DNA of 33,418 nucleotides from Auxenochlorella pyrenoidosa (Eukaryota; Chlorophyta; Trebouxiophyceae; Chlorellales; Chlorellaceae). The position numbers and the translations under genes were made by a program. Position 1 is the stretch's first letter, and each line of letters opens with the position of its first letter. The DNA lies in contig KQ481950.1 in assembly GCA_001430745.1 (NCBI GenBank), forward strand, positions 331,350 to 364,767. The letters are read 5' to 3'. Positions 21,101 to 29,512 of this stretch are shown in pieces. Under the pieces are notes generated by a model, which made no database searches, had not been told where the DNA came from, and saw only the letters and a list, made by a program, of their open reading frames with translations.

Positions 21101-24100
21101 CACGCATGCTCATGTCTCGGGCCTCTGGCGCTCTGTTTGGGGAGGTCGGGCGGCGCCCTGGGGGGCGGGCGCGTGCCAACCCTGCGAGGGCGTGCCCTCT
21201 GCCGCTGCACATCTGCTGCCCCCGCCCACTACGCCCCGCCCACCCACAAGCATCATNNNNNNNNNNNNNNNNNNNNNNNNNNNNNNNNNNNNNNNNNNNN
21301 NNNNNNNNNNNNNNNNNNNNNNNNNNNNNNNNNNNNNNNNNNNNNNNNNNNNNNNNNNNNNNNNNNNNNNNNNNNNNNNNNNNNNNNNNNNNNNNNNNNN
21401 NNNNNNNNNNNNNNNNNNNNNNNNNNNNNNNNNNNNNNNNNNNNNNNNNNNNNNNNNNNNNNNNNNNNNNNNNNNNNNNNNNNNNNNNNNNNNNNNNNNN
21501 NNNNNNNNNNNNNNNNNNNNNNNNNNNNNNNNNNNNNNNNNNNNNNNNNNNNNNNNNNNNNNNNNNNNNNNNNNNNNNNNNNNNNNNNNNNNNNNNNNNN
21601 NNNNNNNNNNNNNNNNNNNNNNNNNNNNNNNNNNNNNNNNNNNNNNNNNNNNNNNNNNNNNNNNNNNNNNNNNNNNNNNNNNNNNNNNNNNNNNNNNNNN
21701 NNNNNNNNNNNNNNNNNNNNNNNNNNNNNNNNNNNNNNNNNNNNNNNNNNNNNNNNNNNNNNNNNNNNNNNNNNNNNNNNNNNNNNNNNNNNNNNNNNNN
21801 NNNNNNNNNNNNNNNNNNNNNNNNNNNNNNNNNNNNNNNNNNNNNNNNNNNNNNNNNNNNNNNNNNNNNNNNNNNNNNNNNNNNNNNNNNNNNNNNNNNN
21901 NNNNNNNNNNNNNNNNNNNNNNNNNNNNNNNNNNNNNNNNNNNNNNNNNNNNNNNNNNNNNNNNACAAGCATCATGCCCCCCCCCCCCCCCTCAAACAAA
22001 AGAAATGAAAACATGAACAAAATCGAAAACCCACCCCCTCCTTTTGCAGACAAGCCGCTGTACGACCTGGGGTATGTGGACCGCGTGACAGATGTGCTGG
22101 ACCGCATGGCCATCCGCAGCCAGGTGCGCGGGGCGATAGGTCGGGCATGCGGGTCGCGTGCGGTGCCTGGGCGGGCCTGCGGGGCGCATGAGCACGCGTG
22201 CGTGGCGCAGCCAGCTTGGTGGGGCGTGCGCCCTGCGGCCTGCAGCCAGTTGCCCATGCGCACCCCCTGCCCTCACCCTGTGCCCGCAGATCTTCTACCA
22301 TGTGGCCCCCGACCCCACCCTGACCTGCATCCTGGAGGGAGTCAAGGAGATGGAGGTAGGGCCGCTGCTGTGGTGACCACCTGCGCAGCCGATGCTGTGG
22401 GGTGTCGCCCCGCCTTGCCCTGTGCGCCTGGCTGGCCACCGTGAAATGTGCGCTCCGCCGCCGCGCCGGCGCTGCTTGCCAGCGCTGCCGCTGCGCACCG
22501 CGCGGCGTTGCCCATGCGCCCGACTGGCCCCCTCCCACCCCCTCCCACCCCCACCGCCCGGCAGGCGTTCCACCCCGACGTGATCATCGCCCTGGGTGGT
22601 GGCTCGCCCATGGATGCTGCCAAGGTCATGTGAGCCCATCCCCCTTCCGTATGCAGCAGGTGCAGACCCTGCTTGCGGTCCAGCTAATCGACCCTTGGAG
22701 GCGTGGGCTGCCTGCGCAGTCGGGCGCGTCAGGGAGCAGCCTGCCGGCGTATGGGCACAGGGAGCGGCCGGGCGGCCTGCACACGCAGCAGCCTGCATGC
22801 GTCGCGGTGCCGCACAACCCCCCGACCCGCCGGCCGCAGCAGGGCTGCATGCCACGCATGATGCTGCGGCGCCTTGCGCGCAGCAGCAGGGCTGGCTGCC
22901 TGACATGCATGATGCCGCGCCGCCCTGTGCCCGCAGGTGGCTCATGTACGAGTGCCCGGGTGTGGAGTTTGAGTCGCTGGCGGTGCGGTTCATGGACATC
23001 CGCAAGCGCGTGTACGAGGTGGGGAGGGGTGGTGTGTGTGTATGTGGGGGTGGGGGTGGGGGTGGGGGGGGGTGGGGGGGGGCATCATCCTGAGGTGCGG
23101 GGGCGGGTGGGCACGGGGGACACGCGGCTGCTTGATTGTGTGATTGTGGGAGGGCGCAGCTCAGGGCGGCGCTGCCTCCATTGGAGCCGCGCCTGGCACG
23201 CCCGCGCGCCGCCGCCTCTCCTGCCGATCGCCAACCCCAACCCCGCGCCCCCCTGCCCGCAGCTGCCCGACACCATGGGCCAGAAGGCCAGCCTGGTGTG
23301 CGTGCCCACCACCAGCGGCACGGGCTCCGAGGTCACCCCCTTTGGTGGGTCTGCTGGTCCCCCAGCCCTGCACCTAGCGCCCAGCCGCCGCCCGCCCCGT
23401 ACGCATGCCTGGCACCATCCCCCCCATGCATGTTTCCCGACGCCGGGTGGGAGTCGCGCCGCCAGCGCCCTGCCGCTGCCTGCTGCCCCTGCCCTCTGCC
23501 CTCACCTAGCCACGCCAGCCCTCGCTGTGCAGCCGTGGTGACCGATGACCGCACGGGCCAGAAGTACCCGCTGGCAGACTGTGAGAACGCTGGGCGGGAC
23601 ATTGAGGGGCCGGGGAAGGGGGGGGGGGGGGGCGGGCCCAAGGTGTACAGTCTGGGCTTTGGGTCTCTGCGGGCTGCACCCCATTGCCCTGACGGCCCGG
23701 TGCTGCCCGCTGCCCCTGCCCACAGATGCGCTGACCCCGACCATGGCCATCGTGGATACTCACCTGGTGAGGCGGCATGCACCAGGGCAGCCACAGGGTG
23801 GCAGCTGGGAGGGCAGCAGCAAGGAGCGCAGCGAGGGGGCTCTCGGGGCTGAGAGTGTGCCGGGAGGGGCAGCGGGCCGACGCATTGCACGGATAGCTGT
23901 GTGCACGCGACTGTGCGCACCGCGAGGCACCCCCTGCCCAACCCTGACGCCTGCCCTTGTCGCTCCCCCCACTGCCCTCGTCGCTCCCCCAGGTGCTGGA
24001 CATGCCCAAGCGCCTGACCGCCTACAGCGGCCTGGACACCCTCACCCACGCCCTCGAAAGGTGCGCCCCTCCCCCGGGGGATGTGCAGCTGCTGCCGCGG

Positions 24101-26566
24101 CTGGGCCCTGCCGGGGCCACACCTACCAGCCCTGCTCAGTTGCCAACAAGCGGGCAGTGCTGCCCACACTGCTGACACCTGCTGCAGTTACGTGTCCATC
24201 TTTGCCACCTCGTACACGCGGGGGCAGTCCAAGGAGGCCGCCGCCCTCATCCTCAAGTACCTGCCCCGCGCCTACAAGGCAAGCCCGCAGGGCAGCCCCG
24301 CTTGCCACGCGTGCACCCTCAGGCAGCTGGCAGGCGCTGCCGCCTTGCAGCGCCCGCTGCTGGCGTGGTGTGTGTGTGAGGCTCCCCAACTGCTGGGCGT
24401 GCACCTGCAATGCGGCCCTGCTACGTCTCGAGCATGGCACCCATGGGGTGCCCGGTCCCCCTGCAAAGCCAGCCGTTCAGTGGCCCGGCGCCTCCGCGCT
24501 GTCGTTCTGCCGTGCAGGAGGGCGGCAAGGACTACGAGGCTCGCGAGGAGGTGCACAGCGCGGCCACCATTGCAGGCACGTGCCAGGGTGCATGCCTTGG
24601 CGCGCTGGGAGTGACAGCAGGGGCGGGGCCTACCATGCCCCTGCATGCGGGCCCTGCTGTGGTTGGCTCGCAAGGTTGAGCCCCCTGCCACCGCCGCCTC
24701 CCTGCCCCGCAGGCATGGCCTTTGGCAACGCCTTCCTGGGCGTCTGCCACTCGCTGGCACACAAGCTGGGCGCTCAGTTCCACGTGCCGCATGGTGAGCC
24801 GGGCGCAGCACACCCCGCCGCAGAGCGCAGGGGAGGCGTGCGGGCGCAGGGCCCGCCCAGCACGGCACCCAGCCTTGATCAACAGTGTGCGTCGTGCATT
24901 CCTGCACCGTGCGGGGGAGGTGAGCCCTCCGCGCCTTTGGCTTTTGTGACGGTGTTTTGAAGCCCCCACCCACCCATACACATACACGCGCGCGCGCGCC
25001 TCTCCCGCTCCCTCCAGGCCTGGCCAATGCCGCCATCATCTCCCACGTGATCCGCTTCAACGCCACCGACCGCCCGCCCAAGCAGGCCGCCTTCCCGCAG
25101 TGAGTGGCCCCTCCTTCTGCTGCCCGTCCATGCCCTAAGCGCCTACCCCTTGTTCTGACTGCATCCTTTTTCCAACACGCTCCCCGGTGCCTTGCCTGCC
25201 ATCGAGCAGCCCCTCGCGCAGCAGCGAAAGTGCATTCTGGGGCCGACGCGTAATGCCTTACCCCTAACCCAACCCGATCACCTGCACTGACTTTCCCTGC
25301 CCTATCCAGGCACTTTGCTCTCACTCTGGCCCCCACCCCCACCCCGCCCCCCTCCTCTTCCCCGCAGGTACTCCTACCCCCAGGGCAAGCAACGATACGC
25401 CGAACTGGCAGACATGCTGGGCGTGGGCGGCGGCGCTGACGCCAAGCCGCGCCAAAAGGTGCGCTGCCCCGCCACTGCGGTCCGCCCCGTCTGCATCTCA
25501 CCCAGCGCAGCCGGGGCGCAGCCTGCTGCTCCATGCGTTGAACGCGATGAGCCCGCACCCGTGCATGTTCTGCCGACGCTGCCTGCGCCGCTTGTCTGCC
25601 CGCGTTACCTCGGATCGCCTGCCTGCGGGCCGCAGGCAGTCACCCTCAATCTGGCCGCTGCCCACTGCTCACCTGCCCTCCTTCCCACCCCTGCACCTCT
25701 GCCCCCAGGTGGTCAACCTCATCCTGGCGGTTGAGGAGCTCAAGCGCCAGTGCGACGTGCCTGTGAGCCCCCACACTCCTTATTTGCCTGGCCCCCACGA
25801 ACTGCCGTGGCGCCCAGCTAGCGCCGCTGCCTGCGCTCTTGCCGACCTGCGCCGCCCGCCGGCTTGCCCGCCTGCCTGCCTGCAGCTGCCCGTGCTGCGC
25901 GTCCCGGGGCGCATTTCCCTGGCCTTGCACAGATCGCCCGGCACCCCGCTGCGACCCTTGGGTTCCACTGAGCAGCGGCGCGCCGCCTGTCTGTTTCTCC
26001 GGCACCTGCAGCCCACCCTGAAGGAGATCATCGGCGCCGAGAAGGAGGCCGAGTACTTTGCTGCCCTGGATGAGATGGCGGAGAACGCATTCGACGACCA
26101 GGTGGGCGCCTGGGTCTGCGCCGCTAGCTCCGTGGCGGTCAGACAGACCCTAAACCCAAACATGCAAGCCTGGCATGGCATGGCATGGCGGCACGGTGTG
26201 CGCCGCCGCCATGCCCGCGAGGCATGGCATGCGCATTTGTGCAGGGAGCGCGCGCCTGGACACTGAGGTGGTGAACGACAGCGTGCACAGCGTGTCTCCT
26301 CCCCCGGCTGGTGCCGGCACGGTGCTCGCCGCGTGGGCCTGCCGCCTGCCTGCCCGCGCCGCGCCTGCGCCGCCCGCCGTGCGCAACGATGCGCCCCTCA
26401 CCCCACCCCACCCCACCCCGACCCCCTGCAGTGCACCGGCGCCAACCCGCGCTACCCGCGCATCGCCGAGCTCAGGCAGCTGCTGATCGACGCCTGGGAG
26501 CGCCCCATCGCCGAGACGCTCACCACAGAGCCCGGCCTGGGCGCCACCGCGGTGCCACTCACGTAA
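15138..26566 (+). CDS. ADHE: Bifunctional aldehyde/alcohol dehydrogenase ADHE, 976 aa, 35 exons
   Basis: This enzyme reduces acetyl-CoA to acetaldehyde (N-terminal CoA-acylating ALDH half) and acetaldehyde to ethanol (C-terminal iron-dependent ADH half), using NADH. It serves dark or anoxic fermentation in green algae. The spliced protein aligns over its whole length with bacterial AdhE, plus a leader. Residues 1-39 are Arg-rich and without acidic residues ([20 protein letters not shown]), consistent with an organelle transit peptide, probably plastid or mitochondrion. Residues 46-100 form an Ala-rich linker. Key residues: catalytic Cys337 in [17 protein letters not shown] at 302-309; [10 protein letters not shown] from 632; iron ligands by family analogy Asp742, His746, His812 and His826. 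The start is the first ATG of the exon whose frame continues through [13 protein letters not shown]. Introns 9, 28 and 29 use GC donors. The assembly gap falls in intron 19. Exon coordinates are in the next two entries. Confidence 0.96.
17913..17914 (+). other. ADHE: GC splice donor, ADHE intron 9
   Basis: The exon ends TCC AAG|GCAAGC and the next resumes ACG TTT GAC, giving [12 protein letters not shown]. The junction is fixed by conservation around the catalytic Cys. Confidence 0.9.
18924..18990 (+). repeat. G-rich / GTG-repeat tract in ADHE intron 12
   Basis: Runs of GGGG, (GTG)n, (GT)n and a final run of a dozen or more G just after the exon 12 donor. G-quadruplex-capable on the plus strand (the RNA strand). 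Confidence 0.7.
21257..21964. other. Assembly gap (708 N) inside ADHE intron 19
   Basis: The 708-base N run lies between the exon 19 donor (after 21001) and the exon 20 acceptor (before 22050). Exons 19 and 20 join in phase as [13 protein letters not shown], as in the family, so no exon is expected in the gap. An identical 11-mer (ACAAGCATCAT) abuts both gap edges, at 21246-21256 and 21965-21975. Confidence 0.95.
23041..23082 (+). repeat. G-run tract in ADHE intron 23
   Basis: Tandem GGGGGT units lengthen into runs of eight to nine G, shortly after the exon 23 donor. Strong G-quadruplex potential in the transcript. Confidence 0.75.
24279..24280 (+). other. ADHE: GC splice donor, ADHE intron 28
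   Basis: The exon ends TAC AAG|GCAAGC and joins GAG GGC GGC in phase 0, giving [15 protein letters not shown]. No alternative GT donor keeps this conserved join. Confidence 0.9.
24576..24577 (+). other. ADHE: GC splice donor, ADHE intron 29
   Basis: The exon ends GCA G|GCACGT and the next begins GC ATG GCC, giving the conserved [11 protein letters not shown]. The GT three bases further on would break the frame. Confidence 0.85.
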
Positions 26567-27304
26567 AGGCGGGCGGCAGTTGCACGGCAGCTGCGCCGTT
26601 GCCAGCGCGCCCCTTCCGTTGGCGCACCGAGCACGCTTTCGGTGCGCCCCAGCAGCAAATCCTCCTCCAATCGGCCAGAGTTCACCAACCCCCACCTTTT
26701 CCCCTTCCCATCGAGCCTTCCACCCGGGGACATGCACGCATGAAGCACGCCCCTCCTGTGCACAGTGTCACTGGCAGCATCTCCTTCTAACGTGCTGCAT
26801 GCCCTGCTGCTTCCCTGCGCTGCCTGCCAGCCCGACGCCCTGTCCCAGAACGCACCCGTCCCAAACATGATTTAGTGATAACTTCCACACCGTCAGCACT
26901 TGTTCAGTCCCCCCGTTTGGCTGCCTGCGTGTGCCCTGCCTGCAGGCCTTAGCAGCTGCCTCTCTTGTTCACTGTCCCTCGGCATGACGCCCGGATGCCT
27001 TCCCTGCATATTCTTTTCCCTCCATGTAAGCAAGCAAATCTTGCCCTAGCGATAGATGTAACAACAAACTGTGTAGTGGCAGACCACTGATGGTGTCAGC
27101 TTTAAAAGGCCTGTCTGCGTGCAGGCGTCGTCGGCCTGTCCTGTTCAAGCTGCCATGAGGGCAGCACCCACCGTTCGCCTCCCATCTATGACGTAGCTGC
27201 ATTGTGGAAGTGTACAGGTTGTGTGTTCAAACAAGCGGTGCCCATGAGGCACACTGCGCCCACGAGACAGCAGCAGCAACATCAACAGCGCCAGCGGCCG
27301 GGCA
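26567..27304. other. Spacer between convergent ADHE and SLX9-like genes
   Basis: ADHE 3' UTR followed by the 3' flank of the leftward gene. It carries two TGTAA motifs in the ADHE orientation (27025-27029 and 27058-27062). I saw no clear signal for the leftward gene and no other ORF with codon bias. Confidence 0.6.
27025..27062 (+). terminator. Paired TGTAA polyadenylation signals for ADHE
   Basis: TGTAA occurs at 27025-27029 and again at 27058-27062, 460-500 nt after the ADHE stop. This is typical for chlorophyte genes. Confidence 0.6.
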
Positions 27305-28576
27305 TCAGTCGTCGCCCATGGCTGCCGCCTCTCGCGCCCGCTCCTTGCGCCGCTTCTTCTTCTCCCGCCGCAGCGTCGCCGCATCTTTTTGCTGCTGCCG
27401 CGGCGCCGGCTTGGGCGGCGCCGCCGGCACCGTGGCCGCCAGGTGGCTGGCCACGGCTGCCAGCGGGTTGGCTTGGAACTGGGGGTGCGTGAGCACCTGC
27501 TGCAGCCGTGCCGTCTCCACCTCAGCAACCTTTTCCCGCCCCTTCTGCGTGCCCACCCCGGCCCCAAACGCGTGCCGCCTGCCGCCGCCGCCGCCGCCGC
27601 CCAGCGTGCCCGCCGCCTCGTTCAGCGAGGCGGTCAGGCTGGACAGGTCGGTGAGGGCCACCGATGGCTTGCGCTTCTTCTTCTGCTGGGTGCAAGGCGG
27701 GGCAGGGGTGCGGGCATCCAGATCTTTGTGCGAGGGATTGGGCAGGCCGGCGCGCAGGCGCGCAGGCGGGCTGGCTGGCTGGCTGGCAGGGAAGCATGCG
27801 GGGGCGTGGCAGGCATTCTGGCCGCTTGCGCATCTCGGCCTGGGTGCGGCCAGGCAGGCTGCATGCGAGCCTCGCGCATGGCGGTGGCGGGCGCAGCCCC
27901 GCACCTTTGCCACGCCGCCTTTGCTGGCCGAGAGCTTTGTGGCCGCCACGCCTGCGGGATCAGAGGGAGGGGCAGTCAAAACTCTGGCACGCCACGTCGC
28001 CAGCAGGCTTTGCGCCGCTGGTGACGCAGGGTCGAGCGCCCAGCCTGCAACTGGGCAGCCGCGGCCCGCTGCCTAGCTGCCGGCAGGGCTGCTGGGGATG
28101 CCAGAGGGGCGCCCCTGTGCCGGCAGGGCAAACAGGCGGCAAGCACGCGTTGCGGGACGTGTGCAGCGGGCAGCGAGCAGGAGGCTTGGCCGCTGCCGGC
28201 TGGGCAGCACTCACGCTCCAGAAACTTGACCTTCCTGGTGAGCTTGCGCTGGATGTGCTGCGGCGGCGCGGGGCCGCCCCGCGCCGCTGCCTCTGCCTCA
28301 GCCTCCTGCGGCGCTGCCTTTTCGCCCTGCAACGGCAAGAGCAGGCGGCGGTCGGATAGATAGAATCATGGCATGCAGTCGATATAGCAGCACACACATT
28401 GCTCCTTGCACTAGCACTAGCGTGAGGGTGCACAAGGGTGGGCAGCGCAGGCACTAGCAAAAGGGTGCAGCCTGCCGCCGGCGGCTGGCAGCGGCGCGCT
28501 GGCAGCCGGTCGGAGCACTGCGTACCTCTAGCAGCTTTCTGGCTTTCTTGGCCGCTAGCTTGGCGCGCTTCACCAT
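27305..28576 (-). CDS. SLX9: SLX9-like ribosome biogenesis protein, 195 aa, four exons
   Basis: Exons on the minus strand: 28576-28526, 28326-28215, 27951-27905, 27682-27305 (588 nt, 195 aa); all phases agree. The protein begins MVKRAKLAAKKARKLLE and continues QRKLTRKVKFLERVAATKL, then KKKRKPSVALTDLSSL. These basic segments resemble the FLE/L-repeat core of SLX9 (FAM207) proteins. Residues 129-156 hold the most diagnostic segment, LQQVLTHPQFQANPLAAVAS, matching the plant-type C-terminal SLX9 motif as I remember it. A Gly run sits near residue 100, and the tail is strongly basic (REKKKRRKERAREAA), consistent with nucleolar localisation. Known SLX9 assists 40S precursor processing and export. 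Alternative: another small basic nucleolar protein. It diverges from the small ORF and protease on the right. Confidence 0.78.
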
Positions 28577-28920
28577 GCTGCCGGGCGCTAGGCGAGGAGC
28601 GGTGACTGTGGAAGACTAGAAACTTTTGGAGTGGGCCCGCAAGCTACGAACGCAATCTATATAAATGCATGCATGCGCTATGAATGTAAATACAAGGAAA
28701 GGCACACAGTTGGCGACCTGCTGTGAGTGCGGCGCCAGCGCCGCACCCAGCAGGCACACGCTTCTCAGGCGGTGTCGCCAACGGGTGCCGTGCTCATTGC
28801 CCACACCAAAAGTATCGGAGGGACGTAAACCCGGCCCGGAGCCGAGGTGGGACAGTCCACATCTTCGAAGGCTTGTGTGCACGGCGCGGCTGATTATCGG
28901 GTGAGTTGCAGTCTAGAGGC
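28577..28920. promoter_or_regulatory. Divergent promoter region upstream of SLX9-like gene
   Basis: Holds TATATAAA at 28658-28665 next to an ATGCATGCAT palindrome. Read on the minus strand (TTTATATA), the element sits about 85 nt before the SLX9-like ATG, a sensible TATA position. Read on the plus strand, it could serve the small ORF at 28921. Confidence 0.5.
28658..28665. promoter_or_regulatory. TATA-box-like element
   Basis: TATATAAA (plus) / TTTATATA (minus), the best TATA-like match I noticed near a start codon in this GC-rich window. Confidence 0.5.
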
Positions 28921-29166
28921 ATGTACGATGTGTTCAGCACTCCATCACCCTGGTCAGCCCCTCGGGGCCTGCCCGCCCGCACGCCAAAGCTGGATGGCGG
29001 CCTGGATGTTAGGCTTCTGGGCCTGGCATCGCCTTGCATGGCGTTTCGGTCCTATCGCTACAGCGATGGCAGCTTCCAAACAGCCAGCCAGGGCCCAGAG
29101 CCCTCGCCTGGCGCCTGCTCAATCCCAATCGACGAGATCCTCAAGGACGACGCGCTCGGCTCCTGA
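28921..29166 (+). CDS. Small coding-like ORF, 81 aa, unknown function
   Basis: An ATG at 28921 opens an 81-codon frame ending TGA at 29164-29166. Codon third positions are strongly G/C, like the real exons here and unlike the surrounding spacer. The product reads MYDVFSTPSPWSAPRG, then RLLGLASPCMAFRSYRYSDG, and ends IPIDEILKDDALGS. No signal peptide or domain is recognised. It could be an independent small gene, the last exon of a transcript starting near the TATA element at 28658, or an upstream ORF in a long protease 5' leader. A splice-like TTGCAG just before it (28907-28912) leaves the spliced-exon option open. Confidence 0.4.
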   Translation: MYDVFSTPSPWSAPRGLPARTPKLDGGLDVRLLGLASPCMAFRSYRYSDGSFQTASQGPEPSPGACSIPIDEILKDDALGS

Positions 29167-29512
29167 GGCCCCGTTGCTTGAGTTTCTCGTTCCTCGAGTT
29201 CCTCGAAGCGGGCCTGGAGCCGATGCTCGGCTGCCGTGCGTCCTGCTGCGGCGGTGCAGGAGCGGCCACCATGGCGGACATGCCAGGAGCCGCAGCATCC
29301 TCTTCTGTTGTGCTGGGAGGTTAAACTCTTCGAACCTGCCTTTCTCTTTGTGCAGGCTGTAGGCGATCCGCCTGCTGCTCAGCATTGGGCTCGGCAGTGA
29401 CCTGACGGCTGGCAACTGCAGCGGCCGCCGCTTCAAGCACCACAGCAGCCTGTCGCCTTGCACTCTGGCATCTGCACGGTTTTCCTGAGAGGCAGCCAGC
29501 CAAGGCAGAGCG
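29167..29512. promoter_or_regulatory. Upstream region of the secreted protease gene
   Basis: Non-coding sequence between the small ORF and the protease ATG. No TATA box seen. Presumably the core promoter and 5' UTR of the protease. Confidence 0.4.

Larger units (their letters stand above)
22050..26566 (+). other. ADHE: ADHE exons 20-35: iron-dependent ADH half
   Basis: Exons: 22050-22123, 22290-22355, 22565-22629, 22937-23018, 23263-23344, 23533-23580, 23726-23766, 23993-24060, 24188-24278, 24518-24575, 24713-24793, 25018-25099, 25368-25458, 25709-25762, 26012-26101, 26432-26566. Motifs in order: [129 protein letters not shown]. The chain ends ATAVPLT with TAA at 26564-26566. The spacing of the two C-terminal His ligands (14 residues) matches the iron-ADH family. 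Confidence 0.95.

Noticed and set aside
20573..22444. Very long plus-strand open frame (623 codons)
   Set aside because: It is open only because it crosses the 708 N bases. Its flanks are ADHE introns and out-of-frame exons.
24985..25000. CG/CA dinucleotide run before ADHE exon 31
   Set aside because: A short simple repeat inside an intron, with no sign of function beyond common alternating purine-pyrimidine sequence.
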